45,339 nucleotides of DNA from Chara braunii (GCA_003427395.1 BFEA01000174.1:2604192-2649530); one strand, 5' to 3'; counted from the stretch's first letter, positions 9,596 to 19,602 are shown. The notes: generated from the sequence alone by a model not told the origin. Translations and numbers: made by a program.

Positions 9596-10230
9596 TTGCC
9601 TATTTTCAAATTGCCAACCTTATCTCGTCCTCTCCTGCAGAGAATACTGTCCACCTGCTTAAAGGGTTCACAAATACCTCCTGGTCCATATCCGCTCCCC
9701 CGAGAACAAGATGACAGGAAACAGCCCAAAATGCAGCGAGATGGGGCCTCAAACATTACCCCCTTCCATGGCAGATCCTGCATCGCTGCCTCCCAACCCC
9801 AGATTGGACAACAGCCCGCTCCAACCGAGAGCAGAAAAGTATCCGGTTGCCATTGTGTATGTACTGTGGGCTATTATCACCATGCAGGAGGGTGGACCTG
9901 GGCCCGGCACTGCCTACTGGCCTGTCCGATGGCCTTGCAGATATGGAAATGGTGGGATGCACTATGGCACAAAATAACGGATATTTTTTTCCACTGGGAC
10001 ATCAGACTCATCATGTTAAGGAGGTGCGCAGAGACAACTCCCTTGCTTGGACAATCTTCCGGCACAACTTGTTTTCACAAGTCAGGATGGCTACTCTGAA
10101 GGTGATATGGCGAATGAGATGTGCTTTTGAACGAAAAGGCTCCTCATTTGCCTTCCCTCAAGCAAAGGCGGAGATTGTGGAGGGCAGAAGGGCTAAATTT
10201 AGTCAAGGCCGGAAGAAAACTGAAAAGTGA
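9596..10230 (+). pseudogene. LINE ORF2 C-terminus with zf-RVT-like motif
   Basis: The frame 9596-10099 contains CHCVCTVGYYHH, then WARHCLLACPMALQIWKWWD. This is the C-x-C ... H-x3-C-P-x4-IW arrangement of the zinc-binding domain at the end of plant L1 ORF2 (zf-RVT). A neighbouring frame continues with TLKVIWRMRCAFERKG, like the 'IW..RN...F' end of the family. At least one frameshift near 10020 separates the two. The protein would have been the RT/endonuclease of the LINE. Confidence 0.6.
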
Positions 10231-10330
10231 ACCATCCTCCACAGCCGATCAGACTGTGAGACAGGCCCTCCTTAACACATTAAAGACCAATGGATTGACC
10301 CTCACAGGAAATTGGCAATATACATGACAA

Positions 10331-10965
10331 CGGCACACTGCCATGCAAGAACTGGCTGGCACACAAACAACAATGGCGCCTGAGACCAGTTCACTGCTTC
10401 CACACGCCTCTGCCCAATCACAATGACAGGGCATTACTGTGGTTCCGGCTTGGCCTCCGTGTCTAGCACCGGTGCCGGCCACAGGGTCGCAGCACCCTGG
10501 GGCCTAACACCCACCTCTCCCAGTGGACCTGCCCCCACTGACAGAAATCTGGGGTGAAAGGAAGACAGTGTCAGTCGGGCACAGTAACATAGGCCAGCCC
10601 ACAGGATGGTATGTCCGGGAAGATACGGACCAAGTCCCTGCAACAGAGGCACGAGGGCTCCTCCCCCTGGAACACACAAAAATAGACGCTGGGGCAAGGG
10701 GATCCGAGACCCGGAAAAGGAAGCAAAATGTACACCCGCCACTGAACCAGACACACCGACCGACATACAGCACGCCCTGACTAACGGGCGTTCTTAGGCT
10801 CTATCAGTCTATGATCTGATATATAAAAAAAAGTGAGTGAAGAAACGAAAAAAGTGAAAAGTAGCGAAGGGCCCTGCTATATCCAAAACAATGCATTGGG
10901 TAAACCACAACGATTACTGAGGAGCAACCAAGAACGGGTGACCAGGAGCAGTCCATGGGGAGACA
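10331..10965. other. LINE-LINE interval, no gene recognised
   Basis: Between the LINE 3' half and the next LINE's ORF1-like frame. Plus-strand frames near 10523-10797 are proline- and charge-rich and could be untranslated or ORF1-proximal LINE sequence. The only distinct mark is an A8 run at 10825-10832. Confidence 0.4.
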
Positions 10966-10989
10966 ATGAAACAGCTGCACGCATACGCA

Positions 10990-11080
10990 GAAACAGGAAA
11001 AATGGAAATTGAAAATAGAGAAATGACATATGGCAAAGCCACACAGGCACACGTGGAAACAGGAAAAATGGAAATTGAAA
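10990..11080 (+). repeat. Two copies of a 25-bp motif, 66 bp apart
   Basis: The 25-bp motif beginning GAAACAGGAAAAATGG occurs at 10990-11014 and 11056-11080. The 66-bp spacing keeps the frame, so the peptide ETGKMEIE is repeated. Confidence 0.9.
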
Positions 11081-11108
11081 GCAAGGGAATGGTACATGGC
11101 ACGGGTGA

Positions 11109-11113
11109 CGGGG
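11109..11113. repeat. Target-site duplication, left copy (CGGGG)
   Basis: The five bases immediately before the 5' LTR of element B equal the five after its 3' LTR (20072-20076). Confidence 0.85.
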
Positions 11114-11691
11114 TGTGGCATACTGATACCACACGGGCCCCAGTTAGGGCTCGGTTCTGTAGTAGGCACGGTTTAGGCCTAGGTACCAGGTCACGACGGT
11201 CCCAGATAGGTCCAGGTAGGCCTAGGAACCGTCGGTTCAGTTTAGGGTCCAGTAGGCCTCGTTTAGACCCCACCAGACCCAACGGCTAGTTGGAGAGGCT
11301 GGGTACCGGTCCATCGGTAGGACCGGCCGGCGGCACAGTTGAGGCGCCACTGATTCAGATTTCGAAATCGGATCCCGATCAACGCTTCAGACCCGAAGGC
11401 ACTCAGTAGGCCTGAGGCCGACCCAGCGCTGCATAAGCTGGGTACCAGCCTCAGTCAGGTAGGTTAGTAGACAGGAGGTTAGCCTATGCATTAGTCTTCA
11501 GGATTAGCGCAGCGCAGCAGCGTGAGCCGCGAGGAGAGATTGAGCACAGCAGCGAGGAGGAGTTAGCGCAGCAGTGNAACAGCGCCAGCCACCGGCCCAG
11601 CCTAGGCCCAGCNCCAGCCTGCTGCAGCGCCATAGCTACCAAACCAGGTACCAGGGAGGAAGGCCTTGCCTTCTCTCCCTCTTCTTCCTCC

Positions 11692-11730
<39 letters not shown>

Positions 11731-12195
11731 CTCCTACCTTCTAAGTCTAAGTCTAGTGGACCACTCTGAGTATGAAGGATGGTGACGAGTTCTTCATCCA
11801 CTTCTGGAGATGTATCTTGATATTGGGAGATTGACATCTGGGACACCGTGAAACTCTGTTTTCACGACATTTCGGATTTGCGCCACTTATGACTTTCGAG
11901 ATACTATTTCTGGATCTATGGTGTTGACGTCAACTTCCCTCTCCGCCTCCTTTCGTCTCTCATCTCCCTCCATTCGTCCGTGTATGACCTCAGACCCTGG
12001 CCTTTTCTTCTGTGTCCAAGGTCAGGGCTTTCACACCACTGATGTATGTTGAGAGTGTCTCGTTGCAGTCTGAGTCAGGTCAGAGTCAGTCCATTGGTAT
12101 CAACTCTTCCGCTGTATTTGTATTAACTCTGTATTATCTGGTCGGTTCTGGGAATCTGCGCCATACTTATGACTGTGTTTCACGAGTATGCAACA
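11114..12195 (+). repeat. 5' LTR of element B
   Basis: It starts TGTGGCATAC and ends TATGCAACA, and is 1082 bp long. Relative to the 3' LTR it carries about 60 extra bases near 11335-11405 and lacks a stretch present at 19660-19710. It holds a (CT)n run and two single-base Ns at about 11578 and 11613. CTGCATAAG near 11430 could be a TATA-like element, since CTACATAAG is at the same place in the other LTR. Confidence 0.92.
11696..11728. repeat. (CT)n microsatellite in the 5' LTR of B
   Basis: About 16 CT units. The same site in the 3' LTR (19553-19600) has about 24. Confidence 0.95.
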
Positions 12196-12198
12196 GTT

Positions 12199-12210
12199 TG
12201 GTATCGGAGC
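12199..12210 (+). other. Primer-binding site of element B
   Basis: TGGTATCGGAGC, three bases after the LTR end, complementary to the 3' end of an initiator-Met-like tRNA. It is identical to the site of element A. Confidence 0.9.
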
Positions 12211-12236
12211 AGACCAGCATTGGATGACTCACCATT

Positions 12237-12237
12237 A

Positions 12238-12268
<31 letters not shown>
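12237..12268. repeat. (GATT)n microsatellite, 7-8 units
   Basis: Seven perfect GATT units (12241-12268), preceded by one AATT, in the leader of element B. Confidence 0.95.
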
Positions 12269-12770
12269 ATCCACACCTGTACTCTGTTATCATTAATCGT
12301 AAGTTGCAATTTTGTTTCTTTTGCTTACGTTGTAATTAGGTCGTTGAGTTTTAATTTTTGGTTTTGCGGTTTTCTCCGTACTGCGCATAATTAAGGAAAC
12401 CGCTAATCACGATTAACCTAATTAGCGCTCATTAGGGTTAGCCCTAACCTANGCTAACGACCTACCAAGCCTATGGGAAGTAAGTGCCAGCCAGGCACCG
12501 CGCCAATTAAGGCAGATCGGGCCTGAGCACGGCCACATTCAAACTGCAACTTCACGAAACTTTCACTTTTTGCAAAACGTATCTTTTATTGCGATTAAAG
12601 GTTGAATCTTTACAGCAAATTGTGTATCTTCCTACTACCATTAATCTTCTACTTACTTCATGACCTCATAATGATGCTAAAATCTCCTGATTAAATTTCG
12701 TGAAATTATTAAAACTATGTTTAAAATTTAAATGTTGAATCTTGCTGAAACTTTATTCATTTTTAGTAGT

Positions 12771-12876
12771 GCAAATTTGAATATGCTTTAATTAAATATT
12801 TAACTTTTGCAAAATTAATTGTTGCAAATTTAAATATTCCTTAATTAAGTATTTAATATTTTGCCAAAATTGAATT
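12771..12876. repeat. 53-bp AT-rich tandem duplication
   Basis: Copies start at 12771 and 12824, both beginning GCAAATTT and containing a TTTAATTAA or CTTAATTAA core. They are diverged. Confidence 0.7.
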
Positions 12877-13112
12877 TTATTCAATTCACTCGTATTTTCC
12901 GATTAAAATTAATTTAATTTAATATTATTAATCATATATTTAATTTCTCAAAATTTGAAATTTTTGTGGGGGGGGAATTTTTTTTTGTTTTGATTAGTGT
13001 CAAGTTCGAGGTCACGGAAGAAAGGGACTGTCTGTGCATTGTTTGCCTCCCTTCCCTTCTTCCACCCCTACCTTCTCTCTCCTCCTCTCGGTACTGCGGA
13101 CTTCAGTCTCGG

Positions 13113-13249
13113 GCCACGTCAGCATTGTGCCACATCAGCAGGATGCCACAAACGAAGATTGCCACATCCGCAGCATGCCACCTCAGCGTGCCACGACAGC
13201 AGATTGCCAAATCAGCCACGGCCACCTCAGCAGTGACACGTCAGCAGCT
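13113..13249 (+). repeat. 16-bp-period degenerate minisatellite upstream of gag (B)
   Basis: About nine units of the type GCCACATCAGCAGNAT, 13-16 bp each, follow one another from 13113 to 13249, for example GCCACGTCAGCATTGT and GCCACCTCAGCAGT. They end a few dozen bases before the first Gag frame. A role, for instance in RNA packaging, would be speculation. Confidence 0.8.
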
Positions 13250-13438
13250 GACAAAGACAGGACTACTTGATGGGTCGCAGTCAACGACTGGCTGAGCGCG
13301 GATCCAGGGAAACCAAGCCCCAACAGGGACCTAGTAATCCGTTTGAACCTCGGATCCCGCACAGACGACGCATGATCATGGCCGCCACCGCTGACGCAAA
13401 TTCACAAAGCCAGCCCCGCGAGGCCAGCCACTCCCCCT

Positions 13439-14188
13439 ATGCCAGTTCAGCAGGCAGATGAAACGCTAGTGTCGTTTCTTGAACGTCTCCAGTTATACTC
13501 AGAGACTACTGCAGCTGAACTTCCCAAATGGGAACAGGAGGAAGCCGCCCGCCAGCAGGCCATCCAACGCCAGCAGGCAATCCAACGCCAGTTGGCAGAG
13601 GCCGAGGCAGCACGTCAGCAGGCGGTAGCAGAAGCTGCAGCTGCTGCACGGTTGCAACAGCAGCAGGTCGAGGCGAGTCAGAATCAAGCTTGTTACCAGG
13701 CTACAAGGGAGCTCGCCAACGAAGATGCCACGTACCGGAGGATACTTCGACAACAACACTTTCGAGCGAACGAGGAACAAGAGGAGCCGACCGAGGAAGA
13801 GAGAAGCAAGGAGGAAATAGCAGTACTAATGGAACACATGTTGTACACGTGCAATTGGCAGCAACGTGAGCTGCTGGCCATGCGGCAGACCTTCATCCAG
13901 ACGCAGGAACAGAAGATCACCGCCTTGCAGAACGCGAACAGTCAGCTGCAGACCATTGTCAGCACAGGGGTGGCACGAATGTCTGCAGTTGAGTCGACAG
14001 GCAGTGCAGTGGCAGACTGCAGGCCAGCTTTGGCTGCGCAGGCCAAGCAACTTGAGGAGCAGATCAACCACGTAGTCGCATCCCTTGGCGACATCAGCAC
14101 GTTTGCTGGGACGTCTACGATCAGCAATCAGCTGCAGACGCTCAGCGACCACGTTCAACAACGAACGGCCGCTGTCGTCAAGGAATGA
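13439..14188 (+). pseudogene. Gag N-terminal Gln/Ala-rich coiled coil, element B
   Basis: A 249-residue frame. Residues 10-25 read SFLERLQLYSETTAAE. Residues 30-85 are a Gln/Ala/Glu-rich helix with a repeated AIQRQQAIQRQ unit. A charged helix follows (EEQEEPTEEERSKEEIAVL), and then a segment ending QRTAAVVKE. The composition predicts a long coiled coil. The likely true start is upstream in another frame (MIMAATADANSQSQPREASH, 13372 onwards), so a frameshift at about 13440 is inferred. The stop at 14186 lies three bases before the capsid frame. Confidence 0.65.
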
Positions 14189-14191
14189 AAG

Positions 14192-14968
14192 ATGCCGAAC
14201 TTCAAGATTGAGAAGTTCGACAACTACCACAAGACTAATCCGTTGCAATGGTGGATGGCATTCAACGCGGAGGCAGATGTACATCACACCCCACCACTAT
14301 GGCGGCTTGACGGAGTCTACCTCCAACTCATCGGAGGCGCACAAGCTTTCATGACGCACATGGCCGTCACGTTGGAATGCACCATCGCCACCCTCCACAC
14401 CAAGATCACGTGGGAGGAGTTCGAGAACGAGTGGAAGACCCAGTTCATGGTCAACAACGACAAACATCACGCCTTGAACAAGATCTTTCGCATGTTTCAA
14501 GGCCAGCAACCATCACGGGAATGGATGGCGGAGTGGCAAAGACTCGTCGCTACGCCGGAGTTGAACCTGTCATTCGACTCAATCCGGGCTGAGTTTTTTG
14601 CCCGGTCGTGCGACGCCTTGACAGCTGCTTTTGGCAACGAATTCCAGTATGAGACCTTTGATGAAATGATCTCCAAGGCAAGGGAGCTCATACAAGGTAA
14701 CCGGCGCGCGGCCAACAAGGCCCGCCAACAGACCGGTTACGTGGAGAAAGGCAAAGGTCAGCAGACGACGCAAGTAGCAGCGATCCAGCAAGGATCTAGC
14801 GAGGACCACGCAGCCGCTTCAACATCAAGTGACGGCAATGTGGCGGTAGCCCACCGCAACGCTCAAGACCCCGAGGGGGAAAACATAAGGCGAAACCAGC
14901 GTCGGAGGATGGAGCACGACAATCACCATGGACGAAGTTCGGTATCACCGAAGACATGTTCAAGTTGA
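14192..14968 (+). pseudogene. Gag capsid domain, element B
   Basis: The 258-residue frame starts at MPNFKIEKFDNYHKTNPLQW. The 'F.G/N....NPLQWW.AF' opening and the following AQAFMTHMAV, TWEEFENEWKTQFM, PSREWMAEWQRL and DEMISKARELI segments are the helices of the retrotransposon Gag capsid family. It would form the particle shell. It is preceded by the coiled-coil frame after one stop. It runs out of register near 14930, where the zinc-knuckle frame starts. The last 30 residues, basic and His-rich, are probably frameshifted. Confidence 0.8.
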
Positions 14969-15344
14969 GACAAAAATGGGGATATGGTTTATGGTGCAAC
15001 AGCACCAAACACATCACTAGCGCATGCCTCAACAAGGACAAGGAAAATGTCAAGCGTCCAAGCTCGAGAAAGTGAGCACCGCGGGAAGTGCAACGACATC
15101 ACTTCCCAATCCGCCGGACTCGGCTTCCTTGCTAGCAGTCTCTCTCACGTCCGGGGATGACGCGGTAGTCGCAAGTTCTCGGATTGACTTCGATAACTAT
15201 GTTGTCGAGCTGGTCCCGCCGTTGAATCAGCCTCTCCACGTGCAAGATTCAAGCGCATGCGCGGTGTTACCGCTGTCGGACAACGAACCGGTTGGCTTCG
15301 CCAGCCCTTCTATCGGAGGAACCGTTAACTTGGGCGAGTCTTGA
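14930..15344 (+). pseudogene. Incomplete zinc knuckle and Gag-protease linker, element B
   Basis: In the frame before 15072 the sequence reads KFGITEDMFKLRQKWGYG, then LWCNSTKHITSACLNK. This preserves C-x4-H-x4-C (Cys codon at 14995, His at 15010, Cys at 15025), but the first Cys of the CCHC knuckle is missing: a GGT Gly codon stands where TGT would be expected. The frame stops at 15072. A second frame (15024-15344) continues as an acidic Ser-rich linker (SRIDFDNYVVELVPPLNQPL) leading to the protease. Confidence 0.6.
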
Positions 15345-15750
15345 GGAACTCGATCCGTTGACGGTTGAGGACTTCCAACGGTTGCCTCTTCCCTCCACCA
15401 GTTCTTTGCCAACACCGCATTCCAACGCCTTGATGGCACATTTGTGCGAATACTTGCACGCTGTAGTACCACCTTCGTCGACGGACGGCGGAGTAGCGGT
15501 TGTTGACCTTCGTAGCTATCTTGCAATGATCGACCGCGAGCACGCAACACAAGGGTACGCCGACATCGACGCGCCGCTCCTCTACATTCGCATTCAGATC
15601 CAAAAGGCGACCTGCAGTGCCTTGATCGATTGTGGAGCCTCTCGCAACTACATCAGCCAAGACTTTATGGCACATGTCGGGCTAGGCCCGCGCGTTCGAA
15701 AGAAAAGTCAGCCTATGCACTGCACGTTGGCCGATGGTCACACGCCTTGA
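15292..15750 (+). pseudogene. Retropepsin-type protease, first half, element B
   Basis: After an acidic linker the frame reads LLYIRIQIQKATCSALIDCG followed by ASRNYISQDFMAHVGLG. This is the retropepsin active-site loop with Cys in place of the usual Ser/Thr (DCG), which is accepted in plant gypsy relatives. It ends at a stop in TLADGHTP. The second half of the domain continues one base out of register from 15734, so a frameshift lies at 15734-15750. The protease would process Gag-Pol. Confidence 0.8.
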
Positions 15751-16530
15751 CTCCGTGCCCGTGTACTTTACCCCGCTAGCATGCGAGGCTGTGTCATTCG
15801 ACGTATTGAACACTAAGTTCGATATGATCTTAGGCATGTTGTGGCTGCAAAGCGAAGATCATCCGGTGAACTTTAACCAATGCACCGTTCACGTTCGTGA
15901 TTGGCGTGGCGAACGAGTCCCATGTACGGTGCCGCTTCCTCATCCTTCGATTGGTTGTCATGTGGTTTCCGCGGTGAGCATTCGCCAATCCATCAGTCGG
16001 CACGACATCGAGGAGATGGGCATATGTTTTCTTCACACCCTCCCACCCGGTGATCAGCCCAAGACGGATATATCGGACCCACGCACCATTGAGCTTTTGG
16101 ACAGCTATGAGGATGTCTTCCAAACTCCCGCCGGAGCCGTACCGGATCGGCCCATACGCCACGGGATCACTCTCGAGGACGGCGTTGTACCTCCACGCGG
16201 ATGTATTTACCGCATGCGCAAAGAGGAGCTTCAAGTGCTTCGGGCACAACTAGATGACCTTTTGGCCAAGGGCTGGATCCGCCCTAGCTGTTCGTCATAC
16301 GGTGCTCCCATTCTCTTCATCCGGAAAAAGAACAAGGACCTTCATTTGTGTATCGACTATCGGAAACTTAACACGCAAATGGTCAAGAACGCCGGCCCTC
16401 TCCCTCGAATCGATGGTCTTCTCGAGCTATTAGGCGGCGCCAAGTACTTCTTGAAGCTTGACCTTAAATCCGGATATCACCAGATCGAGATCCAACCAAG
16501 AGATCGGTACAAAACCGCATTCAAGACGCG
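15734..16530 (+). pseudogene. Protease second half, linker and RT fingers/palm, element B
   Basis: This begins with DSVPVYFTPLACEAVSFDV and FDMILGMLWL, the second half of the protease. A linker of about 100 residues leads to the RT entry motif PDRPIRHGITL. RT landmarks follow in order: LLAKGWIRPSCSSYGAPILF, LCIDYRKLN, and the first catalytic Asp in LKLDLKSGYHQIEI, ending at YKTAFKTR. At about 16530 the frame shifts: roughly ten bases that would encode the start of the next strand appear to be missing, and [12 protein letters not shown] follows in another frame. Confidence 0.85.
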
Positions 16531-16545
16531 GATGAGTGGATCATC

Positions 16546-16890
16546 ATGCCTTTCGGTCTCACCAATGCCCCAGCTACTTTCCAAGCGGCAAGTCCGACGA
16601 AATTCTGCGACCTGCTTGACCGCACCGTACTCATTTACCTTGATGGCGTCTTGTTTTATAGGCAGTCGCTGGACGAGCACCTTCGCGCTGTTTTGGAGCG
16701 GCTCTGTATCGTCAAGTACAAGGTGAACCGCGACAAGTGCGAGTTTGCCCAGCAAGAGCTGGAGTATTTGGGTCATTACGTTACGCCGCAAGGCATTCGT
16801 CCGCTCGCGGACAAAGTACAAGTCATTCAAGATTGGCCGGACCTCGCGTGTACCACCAACATCCACTCCTTTCTCGGCTTAGCATCATAA
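16546..16890 (+). pseudogene. RT palm and thumb with YLDG active site, element B
   Basis: The frame starts with [13 protein letters not shown] and has the active-site loop VLIYLDGVLF at 16633-16656. The family motif is YxDD, so the second metal-binding Asp is Gly here (codon GGC at 16645-16647). Downstream, DKCEFAQQELEYLGHYVTPQ and HSFLGLAS are the thumb landmarks. The frame ends at a TAA where relatives have Tyr, and the same frame continues with YMRFVKDFQRIAAPL. The product would lack RT activity. Confidence 0.85.
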
Positions 16891-17326
16891 TACATGCGCT
16901 TCGTCAAAGATTTCCAACGGATCGCTGCACCATTGTCGTGACTTCGGTCCCCCTTGGTGCCCTTTGAGTTCAATGACGAAGCCCGCCACGCGTTCCACAC
17001 GCTGAAGACGGCTCTGCTCCAAGCTCCCATCTTGAGCATCTACGACCCGACCTTGCCTACGAAAGTGACTAAGGACGCTTCCGGCTACGACATTGGCGCG
17101 GTTTTGGAACAGCATGACGCATCCGGTTGAGTACTTCAGCCAAAAGGTGTCGCCCATCAATACACTTGATGATGCGAGGAAGAAGGAACTGCTAGCTTTT
17201 GTCACCGTATTTAAGCGTTGGCGTCACTTTCTCCTCGAGCGTCAACAATTCACGTGGGCAACGGACAACAATCCGTTGACTTATTACAAGACGCAAGATA
17301 CGATGAGCAACACGATCGGTCGTTAG
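16891..17326 (+). pseudogene. RNase H and connection, element B
   Basis: After the TAA the frame reads YMRFVKDFQRIAAPL, a TGA, FEFNDEARHAFHTLKTALL, then VTKDASGYDIGAVLEQHD with the first RNase H Asp. Another stop and a small deletion near 17125 move the rest to the frame 17093-17326. That frame has HPVEYFSQKVSP, ARKKELLAFV (Glu) and TWATDNNPLTYY (Asp). It ends with TIGR at a TAG (17324-17326) where the family has Trp. All acidic residues are present, but the domain is split into three pieces. Confidence 0.8.
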
Positions 17327-18916
17327 ATGTACTTCATTGACCAGTCCGACTTCACCTCCAAGCGTATTCCGGGCCCCTCGAACAAGGCAGCGGATACTCT
17401 CTCACGAAGACCCTATCTTTGCGCCTTGGTGCACTCCACATTTGGCCTCGATGAGGACCTGCAACAACATTTCGTAAATGGCTACAAGTCGGATCCGGGA
17501 TTCTCCACACTCTACGCAGACTTATCATCGGATCACCCGCCGGCAAGCAATTATCGCATTGTCGACGACTACTTGCTTCTCCATACACGAGGCAAGGACT
17601 TGTTGTATGTTCCCCAAGACCGCATCTTGCGCACTCGCCTCCTTGGCGAATACCACGATTCGTGGTTGGCGGGACACCTTGGCGTCGCATGCACACTTGC
17701 ACGACTCTGCCAGCGATTTCACTGGCCGAACATCATCAGCAACGTCAAACGGTACATTCAGTCATGTGCAGTTTGCCACCGGAACAAAGGGCGTCATCAG
17801 CTCTCGTACGGCGAACTGAAACCATTGCCGATTCCTCGGGAACCAGGTCTCTCCATTGCTATGGATGTGACCGGTCCTTTCCCTCGCGATCGCCTTGGCC
17901 ACGATGGTATTCTCACCGTCGTTGACCGTTTGAGCAAGTACGTTCGATTTCTTCCATGCAAGTATCATGCGACGGCTCTTGAGCTTGCACGACTCTTGCA
18001 CACCGGCTGGTTTTGCAGCCACGTCGTTCCGGAAGACATCGTCAGCGACCACGACACTCGTTTCATGTCAACCTTTTGGACACTCGTGATGGAATCCGGC
18101 ACCAGCATGAAACCGAGTTCCGCACGGCATCCTCAAACGGATGGGCAAACGGAACGTGCGCACCAGACTACGCAGATGATGCTCCACACACTCATCCGCC
18201 CGGATCAAGAGGACTGGGTTGACCGCCTTCCCGACATGGAGTTCGCCTACAACACTTCGGTGCACCCGACGATCGGCGTGACTCCCTTTGAGTTGCATTA
18301 CGGTGGACGGAAAGGCCGTATCTTCGCAGACATTTTGCTTCCACGGGCTGCCGATATTGACACCGCTTGCTCCCCTGCTTCTACATGGAAGTACAGAGAA
18401 CTGCTGGCCAAAGCCCGCGCAAATATGCAAAAGGCTCAGCTCTGTATGCAGCAGCAAGTGAATCGGCGTCGCATCCCATGTCCAATCCGCGCCGGCGACC
18501 TTGTTTGGGTCACCTTCGAGGAATTCGCGCTCGAGCAGCACGTCTCGTGCAAGCTCCTCCCTAAGTGGTTTGGTCCACGGAAGGTCACTTCAGCAGCTGG
18601 CGGTGACCTCGCGGGTCCCTCTTTCATGATCGAGATTTCCCCGCATTTGAGGGTCCACCAAGTATTTCACTCTTCAAAGCTGGCGGTCTATACTCCAGCC
18701 TCAGCAGCGGATTTCCCGGGCAGACGGTCACACGACCCTTCATCAATGAATAGTCACCAGGAGGTCGACCGCGTCCTCGCTCATCGCAAGCACGACAACA
18801 AGCCAATGAAGTACAAAGTTACATTCAAGCAATGCAATCCCGACGACACACGCTGGATTTCACGAGCTGACAGCACCCCTCATCTTCGCGCATTACGAAA
18901 AACAGCGACTTGCTAA
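17327..18916 (+). pseudogene. Integrase with chromodomain, element B (long open frame)
   Basis: This 529-residue frame is the best preserved in the window. ADTLSRRPY (residues 22-30) ends RNase H. The zinc-binding ligands are H110, H117, C147 and C150. The catalytic triad is D180 in AMDVTGPF, D241 in VSDHDTRF and E276 in TDGQTE. Only 34 residues separate D241 and E276, one fewer than the usual 35. AGDLVWVTFEEFAL and LLPKWFGPRKVT belong to the C-terminal domain. Residues 485-520 (EVDRVLAHRK, KYKVTFKQCNPDDTRWI) form a chromodomain. The frame has no stop of its own, but upstream RT and RNase H are broken, so it is annotated as part of a dead polyprotein. Confidence 0.88.
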
Positions 18917-18988
18917 GGAAGCTGCCCAACCCGCCGCCCCGTACGGACATCGGACAAACAACTTTGCCCTCGCAGTAGATCGGTCTTC

Positions 18989-19001
18989 AAGGGGGGGAGT
19001 G
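18989..19001 (+). other. Polypurine tract of element B
   Basis: AAGGGGGGGAGTG lies directly before the 3' LTR start (19002). Position and purine content fit the plus-strand primer. Confidence 0.8.
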
Positions 19002-19548
19002 TGTGGCATACTGATACCACACGGGCCCCAGTTAGGGCCCGGTTCTATAGTAGGCATGATTTAGGCCTAGGTACCAGGTCATGGCAGTCTCAGATAGGTC
19101 CAGGCAGGCCTAGGAACCGTCGGTTCAGTTTAGGGTCTGGTAGGCCTCGTTTAGACCCCACCAGACCCAACGGCTAGTTGGAGAGGCCATGTACTGGTCC
19201 ATCGGTAGGACCGGCCGGCGGCGACTGGTAGGCCTGAGGCCGACCCAACACTACATAAGTTGGGTACCAGCCTCAGTCAGGTAGGTTAGTAGACAGGAGG
19301 TTAGTCTACGCGTTAGTCTTCAGGATTAGCGCAGCGCTTGAGCGTTAGCAGGATTAGCGCAGCGCTGCAGCGTTAGTGTGAGCAACGAGGAGAGATTGAG
19401 CACAGCGGCGAGAAGGAGTTAGTGCAGCAGTGGAACAGCGCCAGCCATTGGCCCAGCCCACGGCCCGGTGCCAGCCTGCTGCAGCGCCATGGCTACCAAA
19501 CCAGTTACCAGGGAGGAAGGTCTTGCCTTCTCTCCCTCTTCTTCCTCC

Positions 19549-19602
<54 letters not shown>

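Larger units (their letters stand above)
8895..10330 (+). mobile_element. L1-type LINE fragment, 3' half
   Basis: Peptide fragments on the plus strand, in several frames, follow the order of a plant L1-clade ORF2 after the RT palm: a post-palm segment, a thumb-region motif, then a C-terminal zf-RVT-like motif. The RT palm and the endonuclease are absent, so this is a 5'-truncated or rearranged copy. A short A8 tract at 10825-10832 might mark its 3' end, but this is uncertain. Confidence 0.65.
10966..11113 (+). pseudogene. LINE ORF1-like frame, left part, cut by element B
   Basis: The frame starting MKQLHAYAETGKMEIE runs for about 49 codons to the exact left edge of element B, where the LTR begins. 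It contains two in-frame copies of ETGKMEIE, 22 codons apart. Similar proline- and glutamate-rich sequence resumes immediately after the right LTR at 20077. I therefore read it as the left part of the LINE interrupted by element B. Whether the frame is continuous once B and one target copy are ignored is unclear, because the join falls in a G run. Confidence 0.4.
12211..13112 (+). other. AT-rich leader of element B
   Basis: An untranslated stretch between the primer site and Gag. From about 12540 to 12970 it is very AT-rich, unlike the GC-rich pol region. It contains a (GATT)n run, a 53-bp tandem duplication and a short inverted telomere-like motif at 12432-12450. No coding motif is seen. Confidence 0.6.

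Noticed and set aside
12432-12450. TTAGGGTTAGCCCTAACC, telomere-like inverted motif
   Set aside because: A single short occurrence within a retroelement leader; not an array.
13499-14809. Long minus-strand open frames opposite the gag of element B
   Set aside because: Shadows of the GC-rich Gag frames; no motifs, and the plus strand carries recognisable Gag domains.
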